Positions 1 through 10,319 of a DNA stretch of 53,314 bases are shown here, piece by piece (within the stretch, counting starts at the first letter, position 1; every line of letters begins with the position of its first letter). The notes beneath the pieces are model-generated. The model did no database searches. It was not told the origin of the DNA and saw only the letters and a list, made by a program, of their open reading frames with translations. The position numbers were made by a program, and so were the translations under genes. The DNA is from Calditrichia bacterium (GTDB lineage: Bacteria > Calditrichota > Calditrichia > RBG-13-44-9 > J075), in contig JANQQU010000026.1 of assembly GCA_028284905.1 (NCBI GenBank), positions 121,252 through 174,565 on the forward strand. Reading direction: 5' to 3'.

Positions 1-618
1 GGTAATAGTCCGAATATCAACGACCGGTCCGCATTAGGACAAACCGGTGTGGACACCACCGATGTTTTTATGACCGGGGGGCGACTGGGATTCCGCTATA
101 AAGAATGGCGCATGGGCTGGTCGGCGACTTATGATAGAACCAATGAATTCGGTGAAGTAAACCTCTTTTTTCAGAGACCGCCGCGATTTTTTAACGAGCG
201 TCCCCGGCTGCGGACTGGCACGGATTTTTTCCTGCGCTGGAAACGGCTTTCCTGGGAGTCGGAAACCATTGCGGTCAATTACGATGAAGGCGATGAGCGC
301 TTTGACGTCGACCGTTTGTTCTATTATGCCACCCTGGGATTTCAGGCCAGCGATGCGCTGTTCATGTATTATACCTATTGGGGGACGGAAGACGAGTTTG
401 TTTTTGTCGATGCCCAACCCGGAATAATACCCGTGTTCGATCTTTACCAGGGGACCTTAAAAATCTTTGTACCCAGCCTGGGGTTTTCCTATGGATTAAA
501 TGACCGGATTACCCTGAAAGGACAATTCTCCTGGGTAGATATCAGCAGTGATGATGAGTTCTTCAAAGTTGATTTTCGCCAAAACGTGCTTAGCTTGGCA
601 ATCTCAGCATTTTTTTAA
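1..618 (+). CDS. C-terminal part of a putative outer-membrane beta-barrel protein (5' end outside window)
   Basis: The frame is open from base 1, so the gene begins upstream of the window; a GTG at 49 is only an internal codon. The 205 visible residues are rich in alternating aromatic and polar stretches typical of amphipathic outer-membrane strands, and the chain ends in Ala-Phe-Phe, the terminal aromatic usual for barrels inserted by BamA. No family was recognised beyond this. It lies 23 bases before a sensor kinase gene and is probably co-transcribed with it. The barrel assignment is an inference from composition and the C-terminal residue. Confidence 0.6.
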   Translation, partial: GNSPNINDRSALGQTGVDTTDVFMTGGRLGFRYKEWRMGWSATYDRTNEFGEVNLFFQRPPRFFNERPRLRTGTDFFLRWKRLSWESETIAVNYDEGDERFDVDRLFYYATLGFQASDALFMYYTYWGTEDEFVFVDAQPGIIPVFDLYQGTLKIFVPSLGFSYGLNDRITLKGQFSWVDISSDDEFFKVDFRQNVLSLAISAFF

Positions 619-641
619 GATTTTTCAGTTAGGAAAGAGCA

Positions 642-2417
642 ATGAAGTTTCGCAATCTCAAACTGGCCCATAAACAATATATCGGCTTCGATTTTATTCT
701 TCTGGTGATGGTGATCGTCAGTATTTACGCTATTAACCGCATGGCGATACTCCGGGATCAGATTGATGAAGTGTCCAATAACTGGCTGCCCCGGGCATTG
801 GCAATCTCCGATATCAATAAAAACACCTCCGATTTACGCATTAATCAGCTGCAATACGCTTTTGCTGAAGATCAGGCCGGAAAAGATGCCCAGGCGGAAA
901 TGATCTATCCACTGATCGATCGCATCAATGATAATCGAAATACCTATGAAACTTTACGAGAATCCTCCGAGAAAAGCGGCCTCTATTCCGACGAAGAGCG
1001 ACAACTGTATGAAGCTTTTGATGAGAAATGGGATGAATACCAGGAGGTCAGTATCGACTTTTTCCTCCTGGCCCGAAATAATAAAATTCCGGAGGCATTG
1101 TCCGTGCTGAACGCGGATGGGCGAGATATCTTTATGGCGATGAGTAAAAGCCTGGAAGACTTGATTGAGGTGAATAAAAAGGACGCGTTTAACGCTTCGA
1201 AAAATGCTCAGAAAACCTATCAGGACACTAAACGGGTTGCGATATTTCTTTTGATAACCACAATTGTTCTCGCGTTGGTGTTTACCAGCGTATTGATCCG
1301 CTACATTACGGTGCCGGTGCAGGAACTGGATAAAGCCGCCCAGACAGTTGCCGATGGGAATCTTGATGTCACTCTCCCGCTGCGCAGTAAGGATGAAATA
1401 GGCAGCCTGGCGAATTCGTTTAACAGTATGACCCATTCCCTGCGGGAAGCGACCGATCGCTTGAAACATCAGGCGGATGAATTGCAACAGCAAAATGTTG
1501 CCTTACAGGAAGCGCAGGTCGAACTGGAAGAGAAATCTCAGCGCCTGGAAAAACAAAACACAGAAATTGAAGAAAAGAATACCGATCTGGAAAAACAGAA
1601 AATGGAAATCATGAAGAAAAATCTTGATCTTCATGAGACCATGGAGCAACTACGCAGCACTCAGCAGCAACTATTAATGAAAGAAAAAATGGCAGCGCTG
1701 GGTGATCTTGTCGCCGGTATCGCCCATGAAATTAATAACCCGATTGGTACCGTTACCAGTTCCACGGATGTTACCGGCCGGTGTCTCCAGAAAATCGAAA
1801 TTGTTCTGGAAGAAAGCAAAACCCTGGAAGAGCTTCGGAAAAATTCCCAGCTACCGAAAGCGCTTCGTTTGATTCGCGATAACGTCCGCGTTACGCTGGT
1901 TGCCGGAGAACGCATCGCAACAATTGTAAAGAGTCTTAAAAACTTTGCCCGTCTGGATGAAGCCACTTATCAGGTGGTCGATATTCACGAAGGATTGGAA
2001 AGTGCAATTACTCTGCTCGGCAACGAATTGCGGGGCAGGATAGAAGTTGAACGCCATTATAATGAGCTGCCGAAAATTGGCTGCTATCCCAGCGAATTGA
2101 ACCAGGTTTTTATGAACGTACTTCGCAATGCGTCTCAAGCGATTGGCGAAAATGGTACTATTGGTATTTCCACCAACCGGAATAATGGCAATGTGGAAAT
2201 TCAGATTAGCGATAACGGCAAGGGGATTGCGGCGGAGAAGCTGGACAATATTTTTGATTTCTCCTTTACCAGCAGCAGCGACAAACGGGTTAAGATGACT
2301 TCCGGATTGACAACGGCTTACAATATTATTCAAAAGCATCATGGCGATATTATAGCGGAAAGCCAATTGGGTGAAGGAACTACCATCACTATTCTGCTGC
2401 CAGTTAGCCACTCCTGA
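642..2417 (+). CDS. membrane sensor histidine kinase (4-helix sensor, HAMP, coiled coil, HisKA, HATPase)
   Basis: This 591-residue protein has a first membrane helix at about 13-31, a helical extracytoplasmic sensor resembling the four-helix-bundle type of chemoreceptors, a second helix at about 198-220, and a HAMP domain to about 271. A long Glu/Lys/Gln-rich coiled coil (275-345) leads to a HisKA domain with the phosphoacceptor His362 in the motif AHEINNPIG. The ATPase domain shows an N box (NQVFMNVLRNASQAI) and a G1 box (DNGKGI). The G2 box reads TSGLTTAYNI rather than the usual GxGLGL, so the ATP lid is atypical. AGGAAAG precedes the ATG. No response regulator gene is adjacent: the next gene, 22 bases on, is an SNF2 ATPase. 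The ligand is unknown. Confidence 0.9.
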   Translation: MKFRNLKLAHKQYIGFDFILLVMVIVSIYAINRMAILRDQIDEVSNNWLPRALAISDINKNTSDLRINQLQYAFAEDQAGKDAQAEMIYPLIDRINDNRNTYETLRESSEKSGLYSDEERQLYEAFDEKWDEYQEVSIDFFLLARNNKIPEALSVLNADGRDIFMAMSKSLEDLIEVNKKDAFNASKNAQKTYQDTKRVAIFLLITTIVLALVFTSVLIRYITVPVQELDKAAQTVADGNLDVTLPLRSKDEIGSLANSFNSMTHSLREATDRLKHQADELQQQNVALQEAQVELEEKSQRLEKQNTEIEEKNTDLEKQKMEIMKKNLDLHETMEQLRSTQQQLLMKEKMAALGDLVAGIAHEINNPIGTVTSSTDVTGRCLQKIEIVLEESKTLEELRKNSQLPKALRLIRDNVRVTLVAGERIATIVKSLKNFARLDEATYQVVDIHEGLESAITLLGNELRGRIEVERHYNELPKIGCYPSELNQVFMNVLRNASQAIGENGTIGISTNRNNGNVEIQISDNGKGIAAEKLDNIFDFSFTSSSDKRVKMTSGLTTAYNIIQKHHGDIIAESQLGEGTTITILLPVSHS

Positions 2418-2439
2418 TTTGTAAACTACCAAGGATTTT

Positions 2440-5400
2440 ATGCTCGATAGAATTTCCCTGATGGATAACTATGCACAGTTATCCCCATTTTCTCAGGCGG
2501 TCGTGGACGTTGTTGCTATCGCCTACTCGCCATTGTCTCCCCAAAGATTGTTCCAAATTCTGGCGGAAAAACGGAGTGGGTTACGGACAGATAATGATGC
2601 TGCGATAAACCCGGGCATCTTACGTGATTACCTCAAAGACCTGTTGGATAAAAAACTGATCGTGGAAAAGGACGGCTATATTTGCCGCCCTGCTATACGT
2701 GGCGAAATTTTGGCCGCTGCGCTTGAAAAATCGTCTACGAATCGTCTGCTTGCGGCTATTCGTGAAATTATGCCGGCAGAAGCGACAGTTAATCGCTATG
2801 CCTACGCACAGGATCAGCAACAGTATTTACTGCGCGAACTGAACCTGGCCATTTTTCGCGGTGATGTTCGTGAGTACCGCCGCCTGACGGATCTGGCCGG
2901 TCAGCGGAATCAATATTATACTATTCCGGGTTCTTTTTATCGGGATGTATTTACCAAGCCTTTTCGTCCCCAATGGTTTGAAGATTTACCGGTTTATTTT
3001 CAGAACCTTGCCCTGGAAAAAGTGGTGCAGGAAGAGGTCGTGCATTTTCGCCCGATCGATGATTTTTTACCAATCCTGGAAAACCTGCTGGATAGTGGTG
3101 CAGCCGTTAATAATTCCCTGCTCTCTAATCAGTTGCTGGAAATCTACATGCTCCGTGGAGATTTTCCAAAAGTACGCCAATTGCTGGCAGAGGGAACAGC
3201 AAATGGAGAGCTGCTGGCCTGGCGGGGAATGCTCGCTTTTCTCGAAGGGAATAATGATCAGGCAATTGCCACCTATGCGCTTGCCCTGAAACACTTTCGG
3301 AAAGAACGGAAAAAACGAGCGATTTTCTTCCGGCACTACAATGGGCTCTTCTACCTGCTCGCGATGCTGAAAGCGAATAATATCGCTTTTCATCAGGAAA
3401 TAGAGAAAAACTTACGGCGGGTAAGCAAGGAAGATTTGCCGCATCAGGCTGCTTTCCGAGTCGTTCAGGCAGTGCTTTATTCCCAGATGAACCAATTGAT
3501 GATGGCGCGTAGTGAATTGCAGCATCATCAATTAAATGGTCTGAACGGCCTGGTGCGGATGATGCTTGGCCTTGGCGCTCACTGGATTTTCCCCCGGGGA
3601 AAAAAAATACGAAAAGACAATCTTTCCACTCTATTCGAACGGGCGCTTAAAAATGGTTATAAATGGCCGGCGTTTGAACTGGCCCGTCTGTTAAAAATTT
3701 GGGAACCGCGGGATCAACGCTATGAAAAATATGCTAGCGAGTTGGGCGCGGACCTGGACATCCCCGGCTTACTGGATCTGATTCCCCAAATGGAAAGCTG
3801 GGAAAGATCGCTGCGGGCCTTGCAAACTATTGGGAAAACCGAAAATGCCGGCGCTTTCAATGGGGAAGCAGAAACCCGTCTGGTATGGTGGGTCGACTTT
3901 GAGAAGAACATGATCTCTCCCCGCGAGCAAAAACGAAAAAAAAATGGCGGCTGGACGAAGGGCCGGGCAGTAGCGCTAAAACGCCTCGCTGGTAACGAGG
4001 TAGAAGGAATGACCGCCCAGGATGAAAAAATTGCCAGCGCCATTCAGGTTAGCTATGGGTGGTACGGGCAGCAGGAATATTATATCGAGACCGGGAAAGG
4101 ATTTGCCGCGCTTGCCGGTCATCCCTTATTATTTTTAGCAGACAACCCGGAAGTGCGGCTGGAGTTATTACGAGATGATCCTACATTAATTGTTGAGGAA
4201 GCCCAGCGAGGCTTCATGATACGATTCTCCATTCAGTTCGACCGGGAAGGCTATGAAATTGTCCGGGAAACGCCCACTCGTTATAAGTTGATTGAAGTGC
4301 GCCGCGAACACCTGGAGATTCTCGCAGCAATGGGGCAGCAGGAACTTGCGATTCCCCGGGCTGGGAAAAAACAACTGCTGCAAGCGATACGCTCAATTTC
4401 CCGGAGGATTACTATTCATTCGGCGATTAGCGGGCAGGCAGATGAAGCAGAAGATTTGCCTGCGAATAGCAGCCCGCTCATTCACTTGTTGCCCTGGGGA
4501 GATGGCTTTAAGCTGGAGATCTTTGTGCGTCCTTTTGCAGAGGGCGGCCCTTATTTTCATCCCGGTGCCGGTGGTGTAAACATCTTTGCAGAAATAGATG
4601 GAAAGCGTCGGCAAACCCGTCGTGATTTGCACGAAGAACTACGCAATGCCCGCGAATTGATCCATCTTTGTCCCACACTGATAAACCGAAGTACCGATGA
4701 TTGGGAGTGGCAGTTTGAAAGCCCGGAAGACTGTTTACAGGTTTTGGTAGAGTTGGATGATCAGCTGGTGAAACCCCAAATCGAGTGGCCGGAGGGGGAG
4801 CGGTTACGAATTTCTCACCGGGCATCTTTCGAACAACTTTCCCTGACAATCCAGGGGAAAAATGACTGGTTTGCCCTGGATGGCAAGCTAACGCTTGATG
4901 ATAAACAAGTGCTCAGCATGCAGGCCTTACTGAATAAAGTTGAAAATTCCCGCGGAAAATTTATCCCCCTGAGTGAAAATCAGTTTATTGCCCTGACGGA
5001 GCGATTTCGGAAGCAATTAGACGCGCTACGGATTTTTAGTGAAATGGATAGTGATGGAACACTGAAATTGCATAACCTGGCCGCATTAGCTATCGGCGAT
5101 TTAACCGAGTCGGTAAAAAATCTGCAGGCGGACGGTAAATGGGAAAAGCAGCTGCAGCGCATGCGCGAAATGGAGGCGCATCAACCGGAATTGCCTTCCA
5201 CCCTGCAGGCGGAATTGCGTCCGTACCAACTGGATGGATATCGCTGGCTTTCGCGTCTTGCCCATTGGGGCGTCGGCGCGTGTTTGGCGGACGACATGGG
5301 ATTGGGAAAAACCATTCAGGCCTTGGCAGTTATTCTGGAAAGAGCGCCCGGAGGGCCAACCCTGGTGGTTGCACCGGCGTCTGTAACATTTAACTGGATA

Positions 5401-6585
5401 AATGAGATCGCCCGTTTTACCCCGACACTGAATGCCCGGCAATTTGCCGGCAAAGAACGAGCGGCACTGCTGAAAAGCCTGGGGCCATTCGATATTCTGA
5501 TTACCAGCTATGGATTATTACAGCAGGAAGCAGAATTGTTTCAGAAGCAAAATTGGTCAACCATCGTTCTCGATGAAGCACAGGCAATTAAGAATATGGC
5601 CACGAAGCGCTCCCAGGCCGCAATGAAGCTAAACGGCGGTTTCAGAATAATAACTACCGGCACGCCGGTGGAGAACCATCTTGGGGAGTTGTGGAACCTC
5701 TTTCGCTTCTTGAATCCCGGCCTGCTTGGATCATTGAATACTTTCAATGAGCGATTTGCCGGACCGATTCAAAAAGATAATAACCGGGACGTCCGCAATC
5801 AGTTAAAAAAGCTGATCCGCCCATTTATCCTGCGCCGCTTAAAAAGTGAAGTCCTCGATGAATTGCCCCCGAAAACGGAAATTACTCTAAAAGTGAATAT
5901 GTCCGAAGCGGAAATGAGTTTTTACGAAGCGCTGCGGCAAAAAAGTCTCTCCAGAATCACTGCGCTGGACGGCTCGGAAGGGGAACGACGTTTTACCATT
6001 CTTGCGGAAATCATGAAACTGCGCCGGGCTGCCTGCCATCCCCGCTTGGTGCTTCCCGAAAGCGATATCTCCAGCGCGAAACTGGCCTGTTTCGAAGAAA
6101 CGGTGGATGAACTGCTGGAAAACCGTCATAAGGTGCTGGTGTTCAGTCAGTTTGTCGATCACCTGAAAATTATCCGTACGCTGGTTGAACAGAAAGGGAT
6201 TCGCTATCAGTACCTGGATGGCAGCACACCGGTAAAAGCGCGTAAGCAGCGGGTAGAGGCGTTTCAGGGCGGTGAAGGAGATTTGTTTCTGATTAGCCTT
6301 CGTGCCGGTGGCACCGGGCTGAATCTCACTGCAGCAGACTATGTGATTCACCTCGATCCCTGGTGGAATCCGGCAGTGGAAGATCAAGCATCGGATCGGG
6401 CACATCGCATCGGGCAGCAGCGACCGGTGACGATTTATCGCCTGGTCAGCGGAAATACAATTGAGGAAAAAATCGTCAAGCTTCACGGACAAAAACGGGA
6501 TTTAGCGGACGATCTGCTTTCGGGAACCGGATCGAGCGGTAAGGTGTCTGCCAGTGAATTGCTGCGCCTGATCCGGGAAGGTTAG
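2440..6585 (+). CDS. large SNF2-family ATPase/helicase-like protein
   Basis: This 1381-residue protein has a C-terminal Snf2/HepA motor. It carries Walker A DDMGLGKT (Lys957), Walker B DEAQ (1045-1048), motif III TGTPVENHLGELW, and the motif V/VI region GGTGLNLT followed by DRAHRIGQ near 1325. The family translocates on duplex DNA and remodels protein-DNA complexes; unwinding is not implied. The first 90 residues look like a winged-helix domain, and the next several hundred are helical and TPR-like, then a mixed alpha/beta region of unknown function reaches about 900. AAGGA lies just before the ATG. Its stop is only 5 bases from the stop of the convergent gene at 6591. Its partner or target cannot be read from the sequence. 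Confidence 0.9.
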   Translation: MLDRISLMDNYAQLSPFSQAVVDVVAIAYSPLSPQRLFQILAEKRSGLRTDNDAAINPGILRDYLKDLLDKKLIVEKDGYICRPAIRGEILAAALEKSSTNRLLAAIREIMPAEATVNRYAYAQDQQQYLLRELNLAIFRGDVREYRRLTDLAGQRNQYYTIPGSFYRDVFTKPFRPQWFEDLPVYFQNLALEKVVQEEVVHFRPIDDFLPILENLLDSGAAVNNSLLSNQLLEIYMLRGDFPKVRQLLAEGTANGELLAWRGMLAFLEGNNDQAIATYALALKHFRKERKKRAIFFRHYNGLFYLLAMLKANNIAFHQEIEKNLRRVSKEDLPHQAAFRVVQAVLYSQMNQLMMARSELQHHQLNGLNGLVRMMLGLGAHWIFPRGKKIRKDNLSTLFERALKNGYKWPAFELARLLKIWEPRDQRYEKYASELGADLDIPGLLDLIPQMESWERSLRALQTIGKTENAGAFNGEAETRLVWWVDFEKNMISPREQKRKKNGGWTKGRAVALKRLAGNEVEGMTAQDEKIASAIQVSYGWYGQQEYYIETGKGFAALAGHPLLFLADNPEVRLELLRDDPTLIVEEAQRGFMIRFSIQFDREGYEIVRETPTRYKLIEVRREHLEILAAMGQQELAIPRAGKKQLLQAIRSISRRITIHSAISGQADEAEDLPANSSPLIHLLPWGDGFKLEIFVRPFAEGGPYFHPGAGGVNIFAEIDGKRRQTRRDLHEELRNARELIHLCPTLINRSTDDWEWQFESPEDCLQVLVELDDQLVKPQIEWPEGERLRISHRASFEQLSLTIQGKNDWFALDGKLTLDDKQVLSMQALLNKVENSRGKFIPLSENQFIALTERFRKQLDALRIFSEMDSDGTLKLHNLAALAIGDLTESVKNLQADGKWEKQLQRMREMEAHQPELPSTLQAELRPYQLDGYRWLSRLAHWGVGACLADDMGLGKTIQALAVILERAPGGPTLVVAPASVTFNWINEIARFTPTLNARQFAGKERAALLKSLGPFDILITSYGLLQQEAELFQKQNWSTIVLDEAQAIKNMATKRSQAAMKLNGGFRIITTGTPVENHLGELWNLFRFLNPGLLGSLNTFNERFAGPIQKDNNRDVRNQLKKLIRPFILRRLKSEVLDELPPKTEITLKVNMSEAEMSFYEALRQKSLSRITALDGSEGERRFTILAEIMKLRRAACHPRLVLPESDISSAKLACFEETVDELLENRHKVLVFSQFVDHLKIIRTLVEQKGIRYQYLDGSTPVKARKQRVEAFQGGEGDLFLISLRAGGTGLNLTAADYVIHLDPWWNPAVEDQASDRAHRIGQQRPVTIYRLVSGNTIEEKIVKLHGQKRDLADDLLSGTGSSGKVSASELLRLIREG

Positions 6586-6590
6586 TTGCT

Positions 6591-7931
6591 CTATATCGAG
6601 GGTTCCGGAGATACGAATTCGCTGCTATCGTCGATATCCTTTGGGGAAAGCGGTTCAGGCGTAGCAATTCGCAAGTGATGATAGAGATAAGATTCACTGG
6701 CATAGAGGCCAAGCCTTAAGAACATCTTACCTATGATATAAATCTGCTGCCAAACGAACAGCATAAAAATGATCATCGCTGAAGGCGCAGTAAAAAGATC
6801 GGCAATCGGATTATATATAATGAGTGTAACGATGCTCAACAAAGAGAAAGTAAATGCCAGGGTCAGCGGCCGGCGGGGATGGCGACGCAGAAATCCAAAG
6901 GCTTGCCGCAATGCTGTCAGTGCACTGCGCTCATTATTAATGACGCAGTAGATTCGGGCGTAGTCGACCAGCATCATTGTACCAAGAAATATGAAATAAA
7001 TTAGAAATAAGAGCATCCAGCCCAGCCAATAAGTGATCCACTGATAATCGTTTTCCCCCAATAAAATGTCTTCGCCCATAAATTTGACGAATATTAGGGA
7101 CAGGGTAATGACGATAAAATAAGCGATCCCAAAAAGACCAATGCGGATAAAGCGGCCCCAGTTTTTTCCGGCGCCCTGCCAAAAAGTTTCCGCGCTGTAG
7201 CGGTATCTGGCTTTCGCAGTTATCTCATTGATCCAGCCTTCCTGCCCTTCACCGAGAAAATCCTGCAAATATTTTTCCAGACGTATTTTCTTATGAAATC
7301 CTTCCCCATGAAGCGATTTGACATATTCAAAGATATGGGCAGGGGCATCCAGCGATTTTAAATGATCCAATACCTGATCGGTAATTTTATAGCGATGGAT
7401 GAAATGGCGGGTGGCGAAATAGTTAATCACTTGCCCCCACTCAACGATATCGCTTTCACTAAGTACTCGTCGCAGCTGTTCCTGAAAACTATTCCGGTCA
7501 TGGAAAACTTCGTCCCGAATAACCATTAAGTCCTTGAGAACCGGTTCGGGAACACCAGCCTCCTGCAATGCATGCAGGGTATCTTTGTTGATTTGAAAGA
7601 AGCGGCTGATCATACTGGCAAATACCGTAAAGGCACCACCGGAAAGAAAAAGGTTGAGGGCGAAGTAGATGATGCCGCCGAAAACGAGCATCGCGATAGA
7701 TACATCCAGAAACTGCGGGGTGTTGCTCATAAATTCAATAACGAAATCCAGATCAATTTTCCCGGCCAGCTTCTCACCCATCAAGCTTTCTTCCATGAAA
7801 ACATCCAATGATTGCCGAAACGGTAGCATGATAATAAGTCCGGCAAATAGGTTGAGGAAATAAAACGCCAGTAAAATGCGCTTATTGCTCCAGGCCTGGT
7901 AAAGTCCCGCTTTTAAACTTGCAAAAACCAT
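6591..7931 (-). CDS. six-helix membrane protein with a soluble insertion
   Basis: The family was not recognised by name. The 446-residue protein has hydrophobic helices at about 19-37, 76-106, 262-285, 300-323, 355-373 and 384-408. A charged, helical soluble segment (about 110-255) splits the first two helices from the last four. The loop around 330-352 (YCVINNERSALTALRQAFGF) resembles that of bacterial multi-pass proteins in which an amphipathic helix lies between membrane segments. The gene starts 15 bases after the M1 peptidase gene on the same strand, so the two are almost certainly one operon. It could be a permease-like or scaffold protein; no catalytic motif is visible. Confidence 0.75.
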   Translation of the reverse strand: MVFASLKAGLYQAWSNKRILLAFYFLNLFAGLIIMLPFRQSLDVFMEESLMGEKLAGKIDLDFVIEFMSNTPQFLDVSIAMLVFGGIIYFALNLFLSGGAFTVFASMISRFFQINKDTLHALQEAGVPEPVLKDLMVIRDEVFHDRNSFQEQLRRVLSESDIVEWGQVINYFATRHFIHRYKITDQVLDHLKSLDAPAHIFEYVKSLHGEGFHKKIRLEKYLQDFLGEGQEGWINEITAKARYRYSAETFWQGAGKNWGRFIRIGLFGIAYFIVITLSLIFVKFMGEDILLGENDYQWITYWLGWMLLFLIYFIFLGTMMLVDYARIYCVINNERSALTALRQAFGFLRRHPRRPLTLAFTFSLLSIVTLIIYNPIADLFTAPSAMIIFMLFVWQQIYIIGKMFLRLGLYASESYLYHHLRIATPEPLSPKDIDDSSEFVSPEPSI

Positions 7932-7946
7932 TCGGGTTTGTCGCTC

Positions 7947-10052
7947 CTATAAAAAGATGCTGAAAATATTCAGGTATTCCGGTTGATCAAGTATAAACTG
8001 CATCCAGAAAAGCCAGCGCATGCTTAGTTTGTTTTTGCCCAGGGAGGAGGGCGTAATCGCTTTACTGTTGTTGGTAAAATTTAAATCGAGAACGATTTTG
8101 TTCTCCGGGTCGACGGTGGCAGATTTCAGGCGCACTGGCAGGGTATAACTGAATTTATGCCAGAGCGATTCTCCATCCCAGGTTTCCCGGCGGATGCTGC
8201 CATCTTCAAAAACCACTTCTATTTCAACCGGAAAAATAAACGCTCCCAACCGGCGAAGATGAACTTCGCTATGATAGTATTCTTCAATATCAGATGTATC
8301 GGAAACAAGCGTTGCGCTTAAGTCTGTCGGATCAAACGTCTGGCTGCTGATCGTTTTTGTATAGTCGTGACCGGTGGCCGGCTGATAGGGGCGGGTAAAA
8401 ATCCGATCAACGGTATAATCCAGGATGGCATTATCGTAAAGCGCCTGATCAAAAAAGCGCTGCATATTCTTTCCGGATACCTCGTTTACGATATTAATAA
8501 AATCCTGCGATTTCGGATGCTTGAAACGCCAGCGGTCAACATATGTGCGAATGATGGCCTGCATGGTGCTGTCGCCGAGGTAGTTATGCAAAGTCGAGAG
8601 CATAACCGCCGGTCTGGAATAGGAATTAATACCGTAACTGCCATCAGAGTAATATTCCCAGGCGTTACGAACAATCGGGTCAACATCCGGTGCCCAAAGG
8701 TAGCCTGCCCGCTGTACGTGATGATTATTAACTTTTATGCCCAGTAAATCGATCAAGTCACCTTCCGGGCCATAGATGTGATTCATCGCGAGCATTTCTA
8801 AGTAAGAGGTAATTCCTTCATCCAGCCAGGTTTCCTCAAATTCATTGCTCGCAAGCATATGCTGAAAATAATTATGCCCAAATTCGTGAATGATCACCTC
8901 TTCCAAACGGTGTAAACCTTCCGGGGCGCCATAAAATGTTCGGGCAGTAAAAAACGTCGGATATTCCATCCCACCGGTACGACCGGCATTTCGACGGGGA
9001 TCAACGATTGTCAGGTTGGGGAATGGATAGTCACCATAGCGGTCCTGAAAAAATTCGACAGCAGCCCTGGCCGCTTCGATATGGCGTGGCCCTTGCTCCC
9101 GGTGGTCGGATTGGATCAGGGCGCGAATTTCCACATCCTGTGCTTGTCCCTTAAACTCCAGAAATTCCGGGCTGGTTGTCCAGGCAAAATCATGCACATC
9201 TTCAGCATGATAAAAGTGGGTAGCGGTACCATCTCCATTGTCGGTAGGCTCTCCGACAATGAGACCGGTGGCACCGAGCAGATTTTCCGAGGGGACGGTC
9301 ATCCAAACATTGTAAACACCGAAATCGGCGAAAAATTCCGAATTGCTATGAAATTGATGGCAGTTCCAGCCCTCATCGCTAAATACCCCGACTTTGGGAA
9401 ACCATTGCGCTACTAAAAAATATTCTTCCTTAAAACCGGTGCGGGCCAGTGGCGGCGTTGGTAATTTCGCGGAAAAATCCAGATAAAGAGAGATGCTTTC
9501 TCCAGGTGCAACTGCCGTCGGCAAAGCAACGCTGATAACAGATTTATCTTCGGTGTGGGCAGGTATATCCGGTTGAATAAAACGCGTTGCCGTACTCAAA
9601 TCTGTGCCGGGAATAGCTGCTGACGATTCTTTATCTATCAGAGAATAATATTGTTGAACATTGGTGGCGGGCGCCGGCAGCAACTGCAGGCGGTTGATGT
9701 CGATATATCCCCATTTTATCGAAGGGAGCGGGGTATCTATTAAGGAGCTGGCATATCCCTGCATGAAGGTGGAACGATTATTCCGGAAACCATTCAGATA
9801 GAGGTGGAACTGTAGCTCCTGCGTAGAAATGCTGGCCGTGTTTTTCCAGGTCAAAATTTGTCGTGCTTGTAGTTCGCCATTGTCGGTGTTTAATACGACT
9901 TTGATGTCGTAATTCGCGTTGCGGGGACTCAGCGGTTCGCTAAAGAGAACCGGCGGTGAGGGCGTCTGGGCAAGAAGAATCTGTAGAAATAACAGACTAA
10001 GAAACAGGCCTCGATGGATGAAAGTAAATGCCGCGCTCAAGTAATACTCCAC
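7947..10052 (-). CDS. secreted M1-family zinc metallopeptidase
   Basis: This 701-residue gluzincin has the zinc site HEFGH (His389, Glu390, His393) followed, after exactly 18 residues, by Glu412 in WLDEG, the canonical M1 arrangement. The substrate-binding GxMEN motif appears as GGMEYP at about residue 358. An N-terminal hydrophobic segment (about 14-28, ending LLAQ) is a signal peptide, so the enzyme acts in the periplasm or outside the cell. M1 enzymes are usually aminopeptidases, but substrate specificity cannot be told here. The extreme C-terminus is hydrophobic and aromatic. It is the first gene of a two-gene operon with the membrane protein at 6591-7931. Confidence 0.92.
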   Translation of the reverse strand: MEYYLSAAFTFIHRGLFLSLLFLQILLAQTPSPPVLFSEPLSPRNANYDIKVVLNTDNGELQARQILTWKNTASISTQELQFHLYLNGFRNNRSTFMQGYASSLIDTPLPSIKWGYIDINRLQLLPAPATNVQQYYSLIDKESSAAIPGTDLSTATRFIQPDIPAHTEDKSVISVALPTAVAPGESISLYLDFSAKLPTPPLARTGFKEEYFLVAQWFPKVGVFSDEGWNCHQFHSNSEFFADFGVYNVWMTVPSENLLGATGLIVGEPTDNGDGTATHFYHAEDVHDFAWTTSPEFLEFKGQAQDVEIRALIQSDHREQGPRHIEAARAAVEFFQDRYGDYPFPNLTIVDPRRNAGRTGGMEYPTFFTARTFYGAPEGLHRLEEVIIHEFGHNYFQHMLASNEFEETWLDEGITSYLEMLAMNHIYGPEGDLIDLLGIKVNNHHVQRAGYLWAPDVDPIVRNAWEYYSDGSYGINSYSRPAVMLSTLHNYLGDSTMQAIIRTYVDRWRFKHPKSQDFINIVNEVSGKNMQRFFDQALYDNAILDYTVDRIFTRPYQPATGHDYTKTISSQTFDPTDLSATLVSDTSDIEEYYHSEVHLRRLGAFIFPVEIEVVFEDGSIRRETWDGESLWHKFSYTLPVRLKSATVDPENKIVLDLNFTNNSKAITPSSLGKNKLSMRWLFWMQFILDQPEYLNIFSIFL

Positions 10053-10319
10053 TATCTTAATATAAGTCCGGTTGAATATAACAGGTTTTGCCCCGGATGA
10101 CTATGATCAGCGAAAGCTGAATATAACTCGACAAATTAGCAAAGATACGTCTTTAAATCAAGGTTACAGATAGGAAAGCTTCTTGAAATTCCTCAAAGCC
10201 ATTTGATATTTCCGGGGCATACCGTATCTTCTTCCGGGAGCATCGGGAGAAGGTGCAGCATCATAAATATTCGCATTTCTGAAAAATCGCTATAAAAACA
10301 TTCAACAGTGTAAAGTCAT

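Noticed and set aside
5887-6492. 201-residue minus-strand frame
   Set aside because: It is antisense to the conserved helicase C-terminal motifs of the SNF2 gene.
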